Of a stretch of DNA of 16,461 bases, positions 6,789 to 13,949 are shown piece by piece (position 1 is the stretch's first letter; every line of letters starts with the position of its first letter). Origin of the DNA: Verrucomicrobiota bacterium (GTDB taxonomy: Bacteria > Verrucomicrobiota > Verrucomicrobiia > Limisphaerales > AV2); NCBI GenBank assembly GCA_003219345.1, contig QHOP01000421.1, forward strand, positions 1 through 16,461, written 5' to 3'. The translations under genes were made by a program, and so were the position numbers. Below the pieces are notes generated by a model. That model worked only from the letters and a program-made list of their open reading frames with translations, was not told where the DNA came from and searched no databases.

Positions 6789-7988
6789 GTGAAACGCAAA
6801 AGTCCCCCGCTTCCGCCCGACGACCGCGAATTGCTCTGGCAGAAAACGCCGTATGCAAACCTGGTTCGTTACTCGCCATCTCGAAAGTATTTCGCCCGAA
6901 TCAGAGTAGGCGGCAAGCTTATTCGCCAAAGTCTCAAGACCAAAGTCCTGAGTGTCGCAAAGCTCAAATTGGCCGACCTGGAGAAAAAGGAACGGGCCAA
7001 ACTCGAAGGGGGTCAGCGTTTGATCGAGGGGACAGCGGTGTTCCGGGATCTTGCGAAAGAATATGAGGAACGCCTCGACGGAACTCCGAACCTCAAACCG
7101 CGAACAAAGGAGTATTACAAGGAGCGCCTTGAGGCGATGCTCAAGAGTTGGCCAAGTCTCGGCGGCACCGATGTCCGGAAGTTGACCCACGACGAGTGTC
7201 GTCAGTGGGCGTCTCGGTACGCGAAGAAGGTAAGTCCGACGAATTACAACAACACGCTAATTGTCCTGCGAGCGATCCTGGAACTCGCAGTCGAGCAAGG
7301 CGTCCGTTACAGCAACCCCGCCGAGAATCTGAAGCGCGTGCGCGTGCGACAGAACGAACTCACGCTTCCTTCACAGAAGAAGTTCTTGGATTTAGTTAAG
7401 GAGATTCGCCGCGTTCCCTTCGGACCCGGGCTTGCCAGCGCGGATCTGGTCGAGTTCCTTGCGTACACTGGTCTGCGAGTAAAAAGCGAAGCCGCGCACG
7501 TGACGTGGGCGGACTGCGATTTCGAGCGCGGGCAAATCGTGGTCAGAGGAAACCCCGAGACAGGCACAAAAAACAGCGAGGCTCGTCGAGTGCCCATGAT
7601 ACCCGACTGCCGTCGATTGTTGAAACGATTGCGGGCTGATCGACCAAAGGAACCGTTGAACACTCCGGTGATGCGCGTGAAGGAGTGCCAGGGGGCTATT
7701 AACCGAGCCAGCAAGGCGCTCGGAATCGCCAGATTCACGCATCACGACCTGCGCCATCTCTTCGCCACGCGGTGCATTGAAGCGGGCGTTGACATCCCCA
7801 CGGTCAGCCGGTGGCTTGGCCACAAGGACGGCGGTGCGCTCGCCATGAAGGTCTATGGGCATCTGCGCGACGCGCATTCAACAAGCATGGCTCAGAAAGT
7901 CACGTTCGCGGAGGAGCGAGAGATCACCGATTCGCGGGAGATAGAGGCTGCTGTGAAGCAAGGGACTCCGAATCCGCAAAGGAATTGA
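6789..7988 (+). CDS. Tyrosine recombinase (phage-type integrase)
   Basis: This is a 399-residue site-specific recombinase for integration and excision of a mobile element. An N-terminal arm (YFARIRVGGKLIRQSLKT, about residues 34-51) and a SAM-like core-binding domain (about 83-185) precede the catalytic domain. Catalytic residues are visible: Arg230 (AYTGLR), Lys261 (ETGTKNSEARR), His319 and Arg322 (HHDLRH), His345 (RWLGH) and Tyr356 (KVYGHLR). Box I reads LRVKSEAA, one residue longer than the usual R-x-S-E spacing. The start is uncertain: GTG at 6789 matches where family-like sequence begins and the promoter location, while ATG at 6726 would give 420 residues but has no ribosome binding site and would place the promoter inside the gene. 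The gene heads a decayed element together with the MobF remnant. Confidence 0.88.
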   Translation: MKRKSPPLPPDDRELLWQKTPYANLVRYSPSRKYFARIRVGGKLIRQSLKTKVLSVAKLKLADLEKKERAKLEGGQRLIEGTAVFRDLAKEYEERLDGTPNLKPRTKEYYKERLEAMLKSWPSLGGTDVRKLTHDECRQWASRYAKKVSPTNYNNTLIVLRAILELAVEQGVRYSNPAENLKRVRVRQNELTLPSQKKFLDLVKEIRRVPFGPGLASADLVEFLAYTGLRVKSEAAHVTWADCDFERGQIVVRGNPETGTKNSEARRVPMIPDCRRLLKRLRADRPKEPLNTPVMRVKECQGAINRASKALGIARFTHHDLRHLFATRCIEAGVDIPTVSRWLGHKDGGALAMKVYGHLRDAHSTSMAQKVTFAEEREITDSREIEAAVKQGTPNPQRN

Positions 7989-8034
7989 TCTCAGCAAGGA
8001 CGCAGAACACTCTTCCAATTCCGCGAGCGCGCTG

Positions 8035-8382
8035 TCATCCCTGGGTTGACGTGTCTTCAATCTCGATTGCTTCGACGGCTCCACCTTCGCTTCCCAACGC
8101 TGAGTAGCGAGTGGGAACAGGCTTGATCGACTCGATTGTGCGGGTTTGGAGAGCCATCGCCCAGTCCCTGAGATCGGTGCCAGAAATCCGGACCCGGCGA
8201 TTCAGGAATGAAATAGTGATCGTGTCCTTGCCATCACCTGATTCAAATTTGGCGACATCCATGTGGTGGTAGGAAAACAAGTAAAAACACGAAGCGCTTA
8301 GTTCGACGCGCAAGTGATCCATTGGCACATTACGCTTGTGGGATTCCGGTGCGAATGTGAAGGATGGTGAATTCGGTTTCAT
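8035..8382 (-). CDS. Uncharacterised 115-aa protein translationally coupled to the MobF gene
   Basis: Its ATG overlaps the stop of the upstream MobF frame as ATGA (8379-8382), so it was co-translated with the relaxase and belongs to the element. The 115 residues have no signal peptide or membrane segment. The central part (about 22-65) alternates short strands and reads MDHLRVELSASCFYLFSYHH, then NRRVRISGTDLRDWAMALQ; the end is acidic (EAIEIEDTSTQG). I do not recognise a named family and can give no function. The context suggests a relaxase accessory or element-borne regulatory protein. The frame itself is intact although its upstream partner is broken. Confidence 0.6.
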   Translation of the reverse strand: MKPNSPSFTFAPESHKRNVPMDHLRVELSASCFYLFSYHHMDVAKFESGDGKDTITISFLNRRVRISGTDLRDWAMALQTRTIESIKPVPTRYSALGSEGGAVEAIEIEDTSTQG

Positions 8383-10206
8383 GGGTGCATTCCTCGGCGG
8401 ATGGTTTGGGTTTGATGGTGCTTGTGGGCGATGCTCCGGGCCTGACGAATCGGTTGCGACTGCGAGACGGTTTCGGATGGCTTAACGGATTCAGACTCTC
8501 CAATGCTTTGGGCCTGGCGCTGCGCAGACTCGTGTTGCGAGCGCCGAACATCGAAGACATAAGCAACGTCCCGTTTCCAGATTCTCGCCAGCCGGTGCGC
8601 GAAACTTTCTTCGGGTTTGGCAATATCGAGAGCCAGAGGTCGGTCGCCCGAACGCGCAATGTTTTGGCGAAGCTGGTGTTTGTCGGCCGTGAAAATCTGG
8701 ACGCCCTTGCGCCCGCGCGAAATCGTGACGTACCATTGCCGGTCGTTGGTTGCCGCTTTGACGGCGGAATCGGAGAACAAAACGTAATCCACGGTCTTGC
8801 CTTGAGCGGCATAGGAAGTGACCGCGTAGCCACGAACGAACTGGCGATAATCCTTCGGCAGCACCCGCCCATCCTCCAACGCAATTCGTCCATCGGCGTG
8901 AATCTCTTCGATCGTGACCAGTTCGCCATTGGCCAATCTGCGACCGTCCTGGGCTTTGCTGTTGGCCTTGAGTTGCAGGCGGTCACCGTTGGACAACGCC
9001 AGTTCCTTCGGCTGGCAGACGGTGAGGACCTGAACCGGGCAACCCTTTCGCTTGAGCGCCGAATGCACTTCCCGAAGCGTGTAACTTTTGCCGGTACCGG
9101 CGCCGCCCCGGAACAGCGTCACGAAATCGCGCGAGGAGAGGATATGCTCGACGGCCTGACGTTGCTCCGCACCTAAAGGCACATTCGTTGAGCGAGCATC
9201 CGTAACAAACGCACCGTACCGTCCGATTCCGTCTCGAGCCAGACACACAATCTCCCATTCCCTGTTGATGACCTCCCTTGTGGTGACCTTGCCCTGAAAT
9301 TGTTCGCCGCGCACGTAATCGCGTCTGCTGGTGATCGATTGGATCTCCCAAAGGGAGAAGTCCTGTCCCCGGGCATGGTCCAGTGCGTGACGCCAAATCT
9401 CATGCTCGTGGACGACCGAACGCCGGTCGAATAAATGATGTTCCGCCCAACTCACCGCTTGCTCTGGCGTTATCCGCTGCGCTGCGGGAGCCAGGGAGGT
9501 TTTGCGGTCAAGCCGGTGCAGTTGAAACCGCTCGCGGAACGATAGCTGTTTCTTCCAATGCGACCGCATCTTGGTGAGGCCGACATCCTTGATCTTCCGC
9601 GCCCGTTCCTTGTGCGCGATATTCGCGCGAATTTCCTGCACATTTCGCGCGGCCTTCTCCGGTTGTCGCGCCAGCAGCTCCTGGGTCTTCTCATCAATTT
9701 CCCGATGCCGCTTGGAAAAGCGGTCGATCAGGTCCTGCGAGACGCCCTCAATCTCAAAATCCCCGCGCGGATTTCCGCACACGTGTGGCTGCGAAGGATT
9801 GTAACTCCTCCAATGCCGCCTGAACCGCATTGTCGTGCGCCTCGATGATCCGGCGGTCATCGGCCACCAGCGCGACAATCGAAACCGATTTGGGCGGTGA
9901 CAACGTGAAATCGAAAAACACCCGGCGATTGGCAAACTCATGAGTCTTCCCCTTCCCGTCCACAGAAACTCGTTTGCTATTCAACCGCTGCGTCAACCGT
10001 TCCCCTGTTTGCGGATCAAGATTCCGACACAGCCTCAGAAACTCCGGTTCGTTGGTAACACCGGACAAGCCCAATTCCTCAGCTCCCTTGCCATACCACT
10101 CGCCCGTAACGCTCCGGCCTTCCATGTAGTAATCCCCGACCCGCAAATGCTCCTTAAAATACTTCTCCGCATTCGACAGATTGAATTGCGCCTTCATCGT
10201 CATCAT
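8379..10206 (-). pseudogene. MobF (TrwC/TraA-type) conjugative relaxase-helicase, with two internal deletions and a frame change
   Basis: MobF proteins nick oriT through N-terminal tyrosines and unwind DNA with a RecD-like helicase. The N-terminal piece (10206 down to about 9775) has MKAQFNLSNAEKYF, the DYY tyrosines, FFDFTLSPPKSVSI and FAATRVRK. It then runs out of frame and would stop at 9754. The rest resumes in another frame at NPRGDFEIEGVSQDLIDRFSK (about 9775). The segment that should carry the HxDxxR and HxH metal-binding histidines is missing. A second, in-frame loss follows Walker A (RGGAGTGKSYTLRE, about 9085-9120): VQVL is joined directly to TVCQPKELALSNGD (about 9020), omitting Walker B and the central helicase motifs. 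The C-terminal motif region (SYAAQGKTVDYVLF, WYVTISRGRKG) remains. The tail is Gln/Ser-rich. The product cannot nick or unwind. Confidence 0.88.
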
Positions 10207-10285
10207 GAAAGAAAGTTACAACACGACCTCGATGAATCTGCGCCCAAGCGAGCGCACCATGAGCACGAGCTCGTGGTAATGATAA

Positions 10286-10393
10286 TCAGAACAGAATATG
10301 GGACGCTGGACTCCTTGCAGACGCAAGGGACAGGCCGCGATGAAGCGGCGCGAACTTGCCCACGACGAGACCGCGTCGAAACCGTTTGCTCAT
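10286..10393 (-). pseudogene. nadR: NadR-like NMN adenylyltransferase, N-terminal fragment only
   Basis: The ATG at 10393 overlaps the pnuC stop as ATGA (10390-10393). The first 20 residues read MSKRFRRGLVVGKFAPLHRG, containing the nucleotidyltransferase signature GKFxPxHxG of NadR-type nicotinamide-nucleotide adenylyltransferases, which turn NMN into NAD and often carry a C-terminal ribosylnicotinamide kinase. The expected next residue, His of HxGH, is missing. Fifteen unrelated residues follow to a stop at 10286. No further part of the gene was recognised before the MobF remnant begins at 10206. PnuC imports nicotinamide riboside and NadR traps it, so this gene order is the expected pathway. 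The identification rests on a short motif and on context. Confidence 0.62.
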
Positions 10394-10950
10394 GCGACGT
10401 TTAAAAATCGCCGCCAGCGCACCAGGGCGATAACAGCGTTCACCCAAAACGCCGCGTAAAGTACGGCGGTCACGTGCAACCCGCGGGAGAGGTAAAGTGG
10501 CACTGCAATCGTGTTCACCAGCAGCCAGCACCACCACGACTCGTAACGCCGACCCATCAAAAGAAACTGGCCGAGGACGCTGAACGCGAGAACGACGGAA
10601 TCTAGGAACGGTGCGTACGCATCGGTGAAGCGATGGAGTAACCAGCCATAGCCTGCCGCGACGATTGCTCCGGCCACGAATAATCCGGCGGCCAACGCGG
10701 GTTGCACTCGGCGCACCGGAAGTTGCTCGCCCCGGCGACCGTGCAGCCAGGCCCACCAACCGATTACGCTCGTCACGACGAAGAACGCCTGCAACGTCAC
10801 ATCAGCGTAAAGCCTCGCGGTAAAGAAAACCGCGCCGAAAAGAACGCAGCCGCTGATTCCGATCCACCAGGTATGCACGCTGTTGCAGCCGGCGAGGATG
10901 ATGGACAATGCGTTCAGAACATTGGCTGCAATTTCAACTCCTTTGTTCAT
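10390..10950 (-). CDS. pnuC: PnuC-family nicotinamide riboside transporter
   Basis: This 186-residue inner-membrane protein has about six or seven hydrophobic segments. It has the PnuC pattern: N-terminal NALSIILAGCNSVHTWWIGI, then ALYADVTLQAFFVV-like helices (residues 36-62), GWWAWLHG (64-71), and the conserved LDS...GQFLLMGRRYESWWCWLLVN block (116-146). PnuC proteins admit nicotinamide riboside, drawn inward by phosphorylation. The Met at 10950 is chosen over 10995 because the conserved region begins there and it makes an ATGA overlap with the upstream glycohydrolase frame; that overlap depends on a frameshifted ARH tail. The downstream nadR fragment also overlaps by four bases. With nadR broken, the imported riboside would need a kinase encoded elsewhere. 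Confidence 0.88.
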   Translation of the reverse strand: MNKGVEIAANVLNALSIILAGCNSVHTWWIGISGCVLFGAVFFTARLYADVTLQAFFVVTSVIGWWAWLHGRRGEQLPVRRVQPALAAGLFVAGAIVAAGYGWLLHRFTDAYAPFLDSVVLAFSVLGQFLLMGRRYESWWCWLLVNTIAVPLYLSRGLHVTAVLYAAFWVNAVIALVRWRRFLNVA

Positions 10951-12014
10951 TCGATTCTTAGTCGCTTTACCGAAGCACCAAACGGCCGAAGCCATGAACT
11001 AGAATTACCAAAAGAAAAAGCAAATTGCGAACCAGGCTTCCGATAACCGAATAGCTGAGTGATCGCATTGGCTGTTCCAGATTGAGAGCAGCAATCGAGT
11101 TGGGCAGCGAGTTGTCGGAGGAATTCCTTCGTGCAGGGCCAGTCTCGCAAACGATCAATCCAGACTTTTGGAAAGCTACCTGGCCCGAAGGAAATTCCAG
11201 CTAACGCTCCGGTAATTGCTCCAACAGTATCCGTATCACCGCCACAATTCAGAGTGCTCGTAAGGGCCGACTCGAAAGAGTCCGTGTTTTTGACAAATCC
11301 GTACAACGCAACGGGAACCGTGTGATAGGCGTAGCCAGTAACTCCGTTCTCAAGACCTAGCGAAGGAGCAAACTTCTCAACCGTCTCGTTTGCCGCAAAC
11401 GCCTCGCGCAGCCGGCGGCTCAAACTTCGCCACTCGGAATCTTCACTTAATTCCTCGATCTTCGAGAAGAAAGTCGTGACGGGCTCGTCCTTGCGCACCG
11501 CGTACGCGGCAGCTTCCGCAATCGCGTTGGCCGCAACTTCCGCTTTTGGATCGGTATGCGTAAGTCGGGTTGCGGCTCTCACAAACTCCCGACGTCTCTC
11601 AGCGTCATCAGCAAAAAAGACTCCGATAACTGCGGATCGCATGGCCGGGCCATTCCCGGCAGAAAAAACGCCACTCCGACTGGGAGAAAAGCCTAGCCAA
11701 AGCTTGATGCATGATCGCGCGGTCGCCAATCCAACACCTGCGGGCAATCGCGCAAACCACCACCTCAGGCGACGGGCAAGCTCTCTTTGGAACGCAATTG
11801 AATCTCTCGGTGCAGAAATCAACGCCTGCGCGACCATCACTGTATGTTCTGTGTCATCGCTGACCATACCGAAATTCAAAAGTAATCTATGCTTCCAACC
11901 CTCAGGCCAACGGCGTTTGATTCGCTGCGCTGAAAGTCCCTCCGCAGGCAAGCCTAAAGCGTCTCCGACCGCTGTCCCAAGAAGTGCTCCGGCAAAATCG
12001 TCATTCCGACTCAT
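10947..12014 (-). CDS. ADP-ribosylglycohydrolase (ARH/DraG family), C-terminus frameshifted
   Basis: This 355-residue enzyme should cleave ADP-ribose from modified proteins, nucleic acids or small molecules using two magnesium ions. Metal-site motifs are all present: GTAVGDALG (13-21), SDDTEHT (52-58), GNGPAMRS (120-127), THTDP (152-156) and GGDTDTVGAITGALAG (258-273). I start at 12014 (MSRNDDFAGALLG), overlapping the ligase gene by 14 nt, rather than 12059. After residue ~328 the frame changes character. An alternative frame ending at 10967 reads SLVRNLLFLLVILVHGFGRL, a hydrophobic C-terminal helix like that of related proteins, so a single-base indel probably moved the stop 20 bases on and into pnuC. 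The catalytic part is unaffected. Its place between ligase and pnuC ties it to NAD/ADP-ribose turnover. Confidence 0.9.
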   Translation of the reverse strand: MSRNDDFAGALLGTAVGDALGLPAEGLSAQRIKRRWPEGWKHRLLLNFGMVSDDTEHTVMVAQALISAPRDSIAFQRELARRLRWWFARLPAGVGLATARSCIKLWLGFSPSRSGVFSAGNGPAMRSAVIGVFFADDAERRREFVRAATRLTHTDPKAEVAANAIAEAAAYAVRKDEPVTTFFSKIEELSEDSEWRSLSRRLREAFAANETVEKFAPSLGLENGVTGYAYHTVPVALYGFVKNTDSFESALTSTLNCGGDTDTVGAITGALAGISFGPGSFPKVWIDRLRDWPCTKEFLRQLAAQLDCCSQSGTANAITQLFGYRKPGSQFAFSFGNSSSWLRPFGASVKRLRIE

Positions 12015-13365
12015 GGCTCGAAGCGACAAGATCGGAGGTGTATTGCACGACCTTTCCATCGAAAGATGGGACTCGCTCCAGCACTAACCGCTGTCCGGGA
12101 CCAAAAAGGTCGAAGAGTGAATTGCGGATCTGATTTTCGTCGTGGCCCGCTCCACTTAATCGCAGAAGCAATCCGGCATCACGTTCCTGATGCAACGTGA
12201 ACTGAGGAATGGCGAAGCGCTGCAAGGCGTGAGTGACTTCAATGTTGTTGAACCATTCTCCGCGCATGTTGCGGAAGCAAACGGGCGGGCGGCCTTCAAG
12301 ACCGATGAGCACTGGTTCGCTACCGTTGAAACGAAGCGCCGCGTAGTCGCCCGCGCGGTAACGCAACAGTGGAAGACAAAAATTGAATCCACCTGTAAGC
12401 GTTACTTCGCCACGTTCGCCGGGAGGCAACGGCTGACTCGCATCATCAAGAATCTCGACGTAGAGCCGGTGCTGCAACAACACGTGGCCGCCGGCGGCGG
12501 CATCAGCAACTGCGACCGGCCCTGCTTCATTCATCGAGTACAGGTCGAGCACAGGACAGCCGAAGCGTTCCTTCAATCGTTGCTGCATCGCGGGCAGCAA
12601 TGTCATCGAAGTAGAGAGCATCACACGCGGTTTCGTTTGCACCGGGAGTTTCAACAACTCAGCGAAGGCGATTGGATCGCCCGTGTAAACCTCCGCTGCC
12701 AGCGCATCGAGATACTTCGCGCGGTCGTCGGGATCGCGCCAGTCAGCGGGGTGGAGATTTATTTTCGCGAGGCCAGACTCGTCCATTGTCGGCGTCACTG
12801 AAACGTAGGTAAAACATTTCCGTTGGAAGCCGATAAGCACAACACCCACTTGTCCACGACCGTAACGCAATTCGATGCCGAACCGACGCAGCGCCCGCTT
12901 GTGAAACGCGAGATAACTCGCCGCGACGACCGGATGCGATGCCAGCAGCAACGAATGTCCGGTAGTGCCACTGGTTCGAAAATTGATCAGCCGGTCAATC
13001 GGAGCTGAATCAGGGACAAACTGCGCAATGTCGCGGCTGAGGTCGGCGCGAGAAATCGTCGGTAAATCCTGGAATTTTGCGGAAGAGGAACCGTAGCGCC
13101 GATAGAATGGAACGTCGGCAAAACATTGCCCAACAAAATCGTCAAGCCACGACGGCAGTTCGCCGGGGCGCCAGCCGACTTCAGCCAACAGCGCATCGCG
13201 CTCGAATTCGCGCACCCGCGATACCTCATCAGCAGTGAGCCGATTCCCGCTCTCGTTGCGAAAAATCGGAGCGTGTGGATGCTCGCGCAAGAAATCCAGC
13301 ATCCGTCGCCCTTCTTCGGTTAACGTCGGAAAACGCTCGGCATCGGTGATGGTATCGGGATTCAT
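12001..13365 (-). CDS. PaaK-like adenylate-forming ligase (phenylacetate-CoA ligase / CapK family)
   Basis: This is a 454-residue member of the ANL superfamily, which activates a carboxylic acid as an acyl-adenylate and transfers it to CoA or another acceptor. Core motifs appear in order: RTSGTTGH (130-137, phosphate loop), YSMNEAG (276-282, the aromatic/Glu motif), YRAGDY (336-341, ribose-binding Asp), LEGRPP (357-361) and a C-terminal FDGKVVQYTSD with Lys438 as likely catalytic lysine. The N-terminal 120 residues resemble PaaK (PFYRRYG, LPTISRADL). There is no phenylacetate catabolism nearby, so the acid substrate is unknown; capsule and natural-product relatives use varied acids. The start overlaps the upstream gene as ATGA (13362-13365). 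It is intact. Confidence 0.88.
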   Translation of the reverse strand: MNPDTITDAERFPTLTEEGRRMLDFLREHPHAPIFRNESGNRLTADEVSRVREFERDALLAEVGWRPGELPSWLDDFVGQCFADVPFYRRYGSSSAKFQDLPTISRADLSRDIAQFVPDSAPIDRLINFRTSGTTGHSLLLASHPVVAASYLAFHKRALRRFGIELRYGRGQVGVVLIGFQRKCFTYVSVTPTMDESGLAKINLHPADWRDPDDRAKYLDALAAEVYTGDPIAFAELLKLPVQTKPRVMLSTSMTLLPAMQQRLKERFGCPVLDLYSMNEAGPVAVADAAAGGHVLLQHRLYVEILDDASQPLPPGERGEVTLTGGFNFCLPLLRYRAGDYAALRFNGSEPVLIGLEGRPPVCFRNMRGEWFNNIEVTHALQRFAIPQFTLHQERDAGLLLRLSGAGHDENQIRNSLFDLFGPGQRLVLERVPSFDGKVVQYTSDLVASSHESE

Positions 13366-13946
13366 TCGCGCGTGAATTTGTCGGCGGATTCCTCGGCGGC
13401 TTTGCGGACGAGCGCTTCGCGAATTTGCCGTGCCCGTTCTTCGGCTGCACGAGCAGCTTTCATTACACGGGCGCGCTCAGAGGAATTCAGTGTAGTTAAC
13501 CTATCCTGTGCTTGCGCCAGCGTCTCGCCAGCGGGCCGAAAGCCGAGCCGCGCAAGCGCGACACGTGCCAATTCTTCTCGGCGGTCCGGGTCCGTCACGA
13601 ATTTTCGCGCGGCTACCTGCACGGCCAGTTCGTTGGATTCTCCGTCGAGGAGCTCCAAGATGTTCCTGGCCTCAAGTTTTGTCTGGCGAAACCAATCGTC
13701 GGATAGCAGCCAGCAGAGCAGGAGTGTAATGCCCAGCCGGTTCCGATCCCGGCGTGCATCGCTGCCGGCGAATCGCGCGAGCTCATCCGCTTGGGCCGAC
13801 GCATTGAGGAGTTGAAGCAAATCGCCCACAACCGCCGCCACGTGCGCGCGACCGGTTTGGCCAATGCGCGGCTCCGCTAGAAATTCTTCGGGCGTTTCCG
13901 CGAGTCGGCGGGTCAACGATTCCAGGATGGGGCCTTCCTGTTGCAT
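13362..13946 (-). CDS. Uncharacterised 194-aa helical protein of the operon
   Basis: I do not recognise this family. The protein is soluble and apparently all-helical. An N-terminal half (about 1-125) is rich in Leu/Ala with Trp-containing LLLCWLLSDDWFRQ (about 75-88), and a C-terminal tail (about 150-194, SSERARVMKAARAAEERARQ) is a strongly charged coiled-coil-like helix. There are no metal or nucleotide motifs, signal peptide or convincing membrane span. It starts 3 nt after the radical SAM stop and ends in an ATGA overlap with the ligase, so it is firmly inside the operon and its frame has operon-like composition. A scaffold or adaptor for the flanking enzymes would fit, but that is only inference. 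Confidence 0.75.
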   Translation of the reverse strand: MQQEGPILESLTRRLAETPEEFLAEPRIGQTGRAHVAAVVGDLLQLLNASAQADELARFAGSDARRDRNRLGITLLLCWLLSDDWFRQTKLEARNILELLDGESNELAVQVAARKFVTDPDRREELARVALARLGFRPAGETLAQAQDRLTTLNSSERARVMKAARAAEERARQIREALVRKAAEESADKFTRE

Positions 13947-13949
13947 TCG

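Larger units (their letters stand above)
6709..10334. mobile_element. Decayed integrative/conjugative element: tRNA-Ser side, integrase, small protein, MobF remnant
   Basis: The segment joins a tyrosine recombinase next to a tRNA gene with a conjugative relaxase-helicase remnant and its coupled small gene. The right limit is placed near 10334, where the NadR-like reading frame of the neighbouring operon stops resembling its family. The left limit is placed beside tRNA-Ser, but no repeat of the tRNA sequence was found near 10200-10400, so the att sites are not defined. Transfer ability must be lost because the relaxase is broken. Confidence 0.6.

Noticed and set aside
8364..9176. 270-aa plus-strand frame opposite the MobF C-terminus
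   Set aside because: The minus strand encodes recognisable helicase motifs here; the plus frame does not.
10207..10275. Possible continuation of NadR (HELV) after a ~58-nt insertion
   Set aside because: HELV is encoded by a palindrome and appears on both strands; residues after it do not match the family.
6600..10400. Direct repeats (attL/attR) matching the tRNA-Ser sequence
   Set aside because: No match longer than about 8 bases was found near the right end, so att sites were not annotated.
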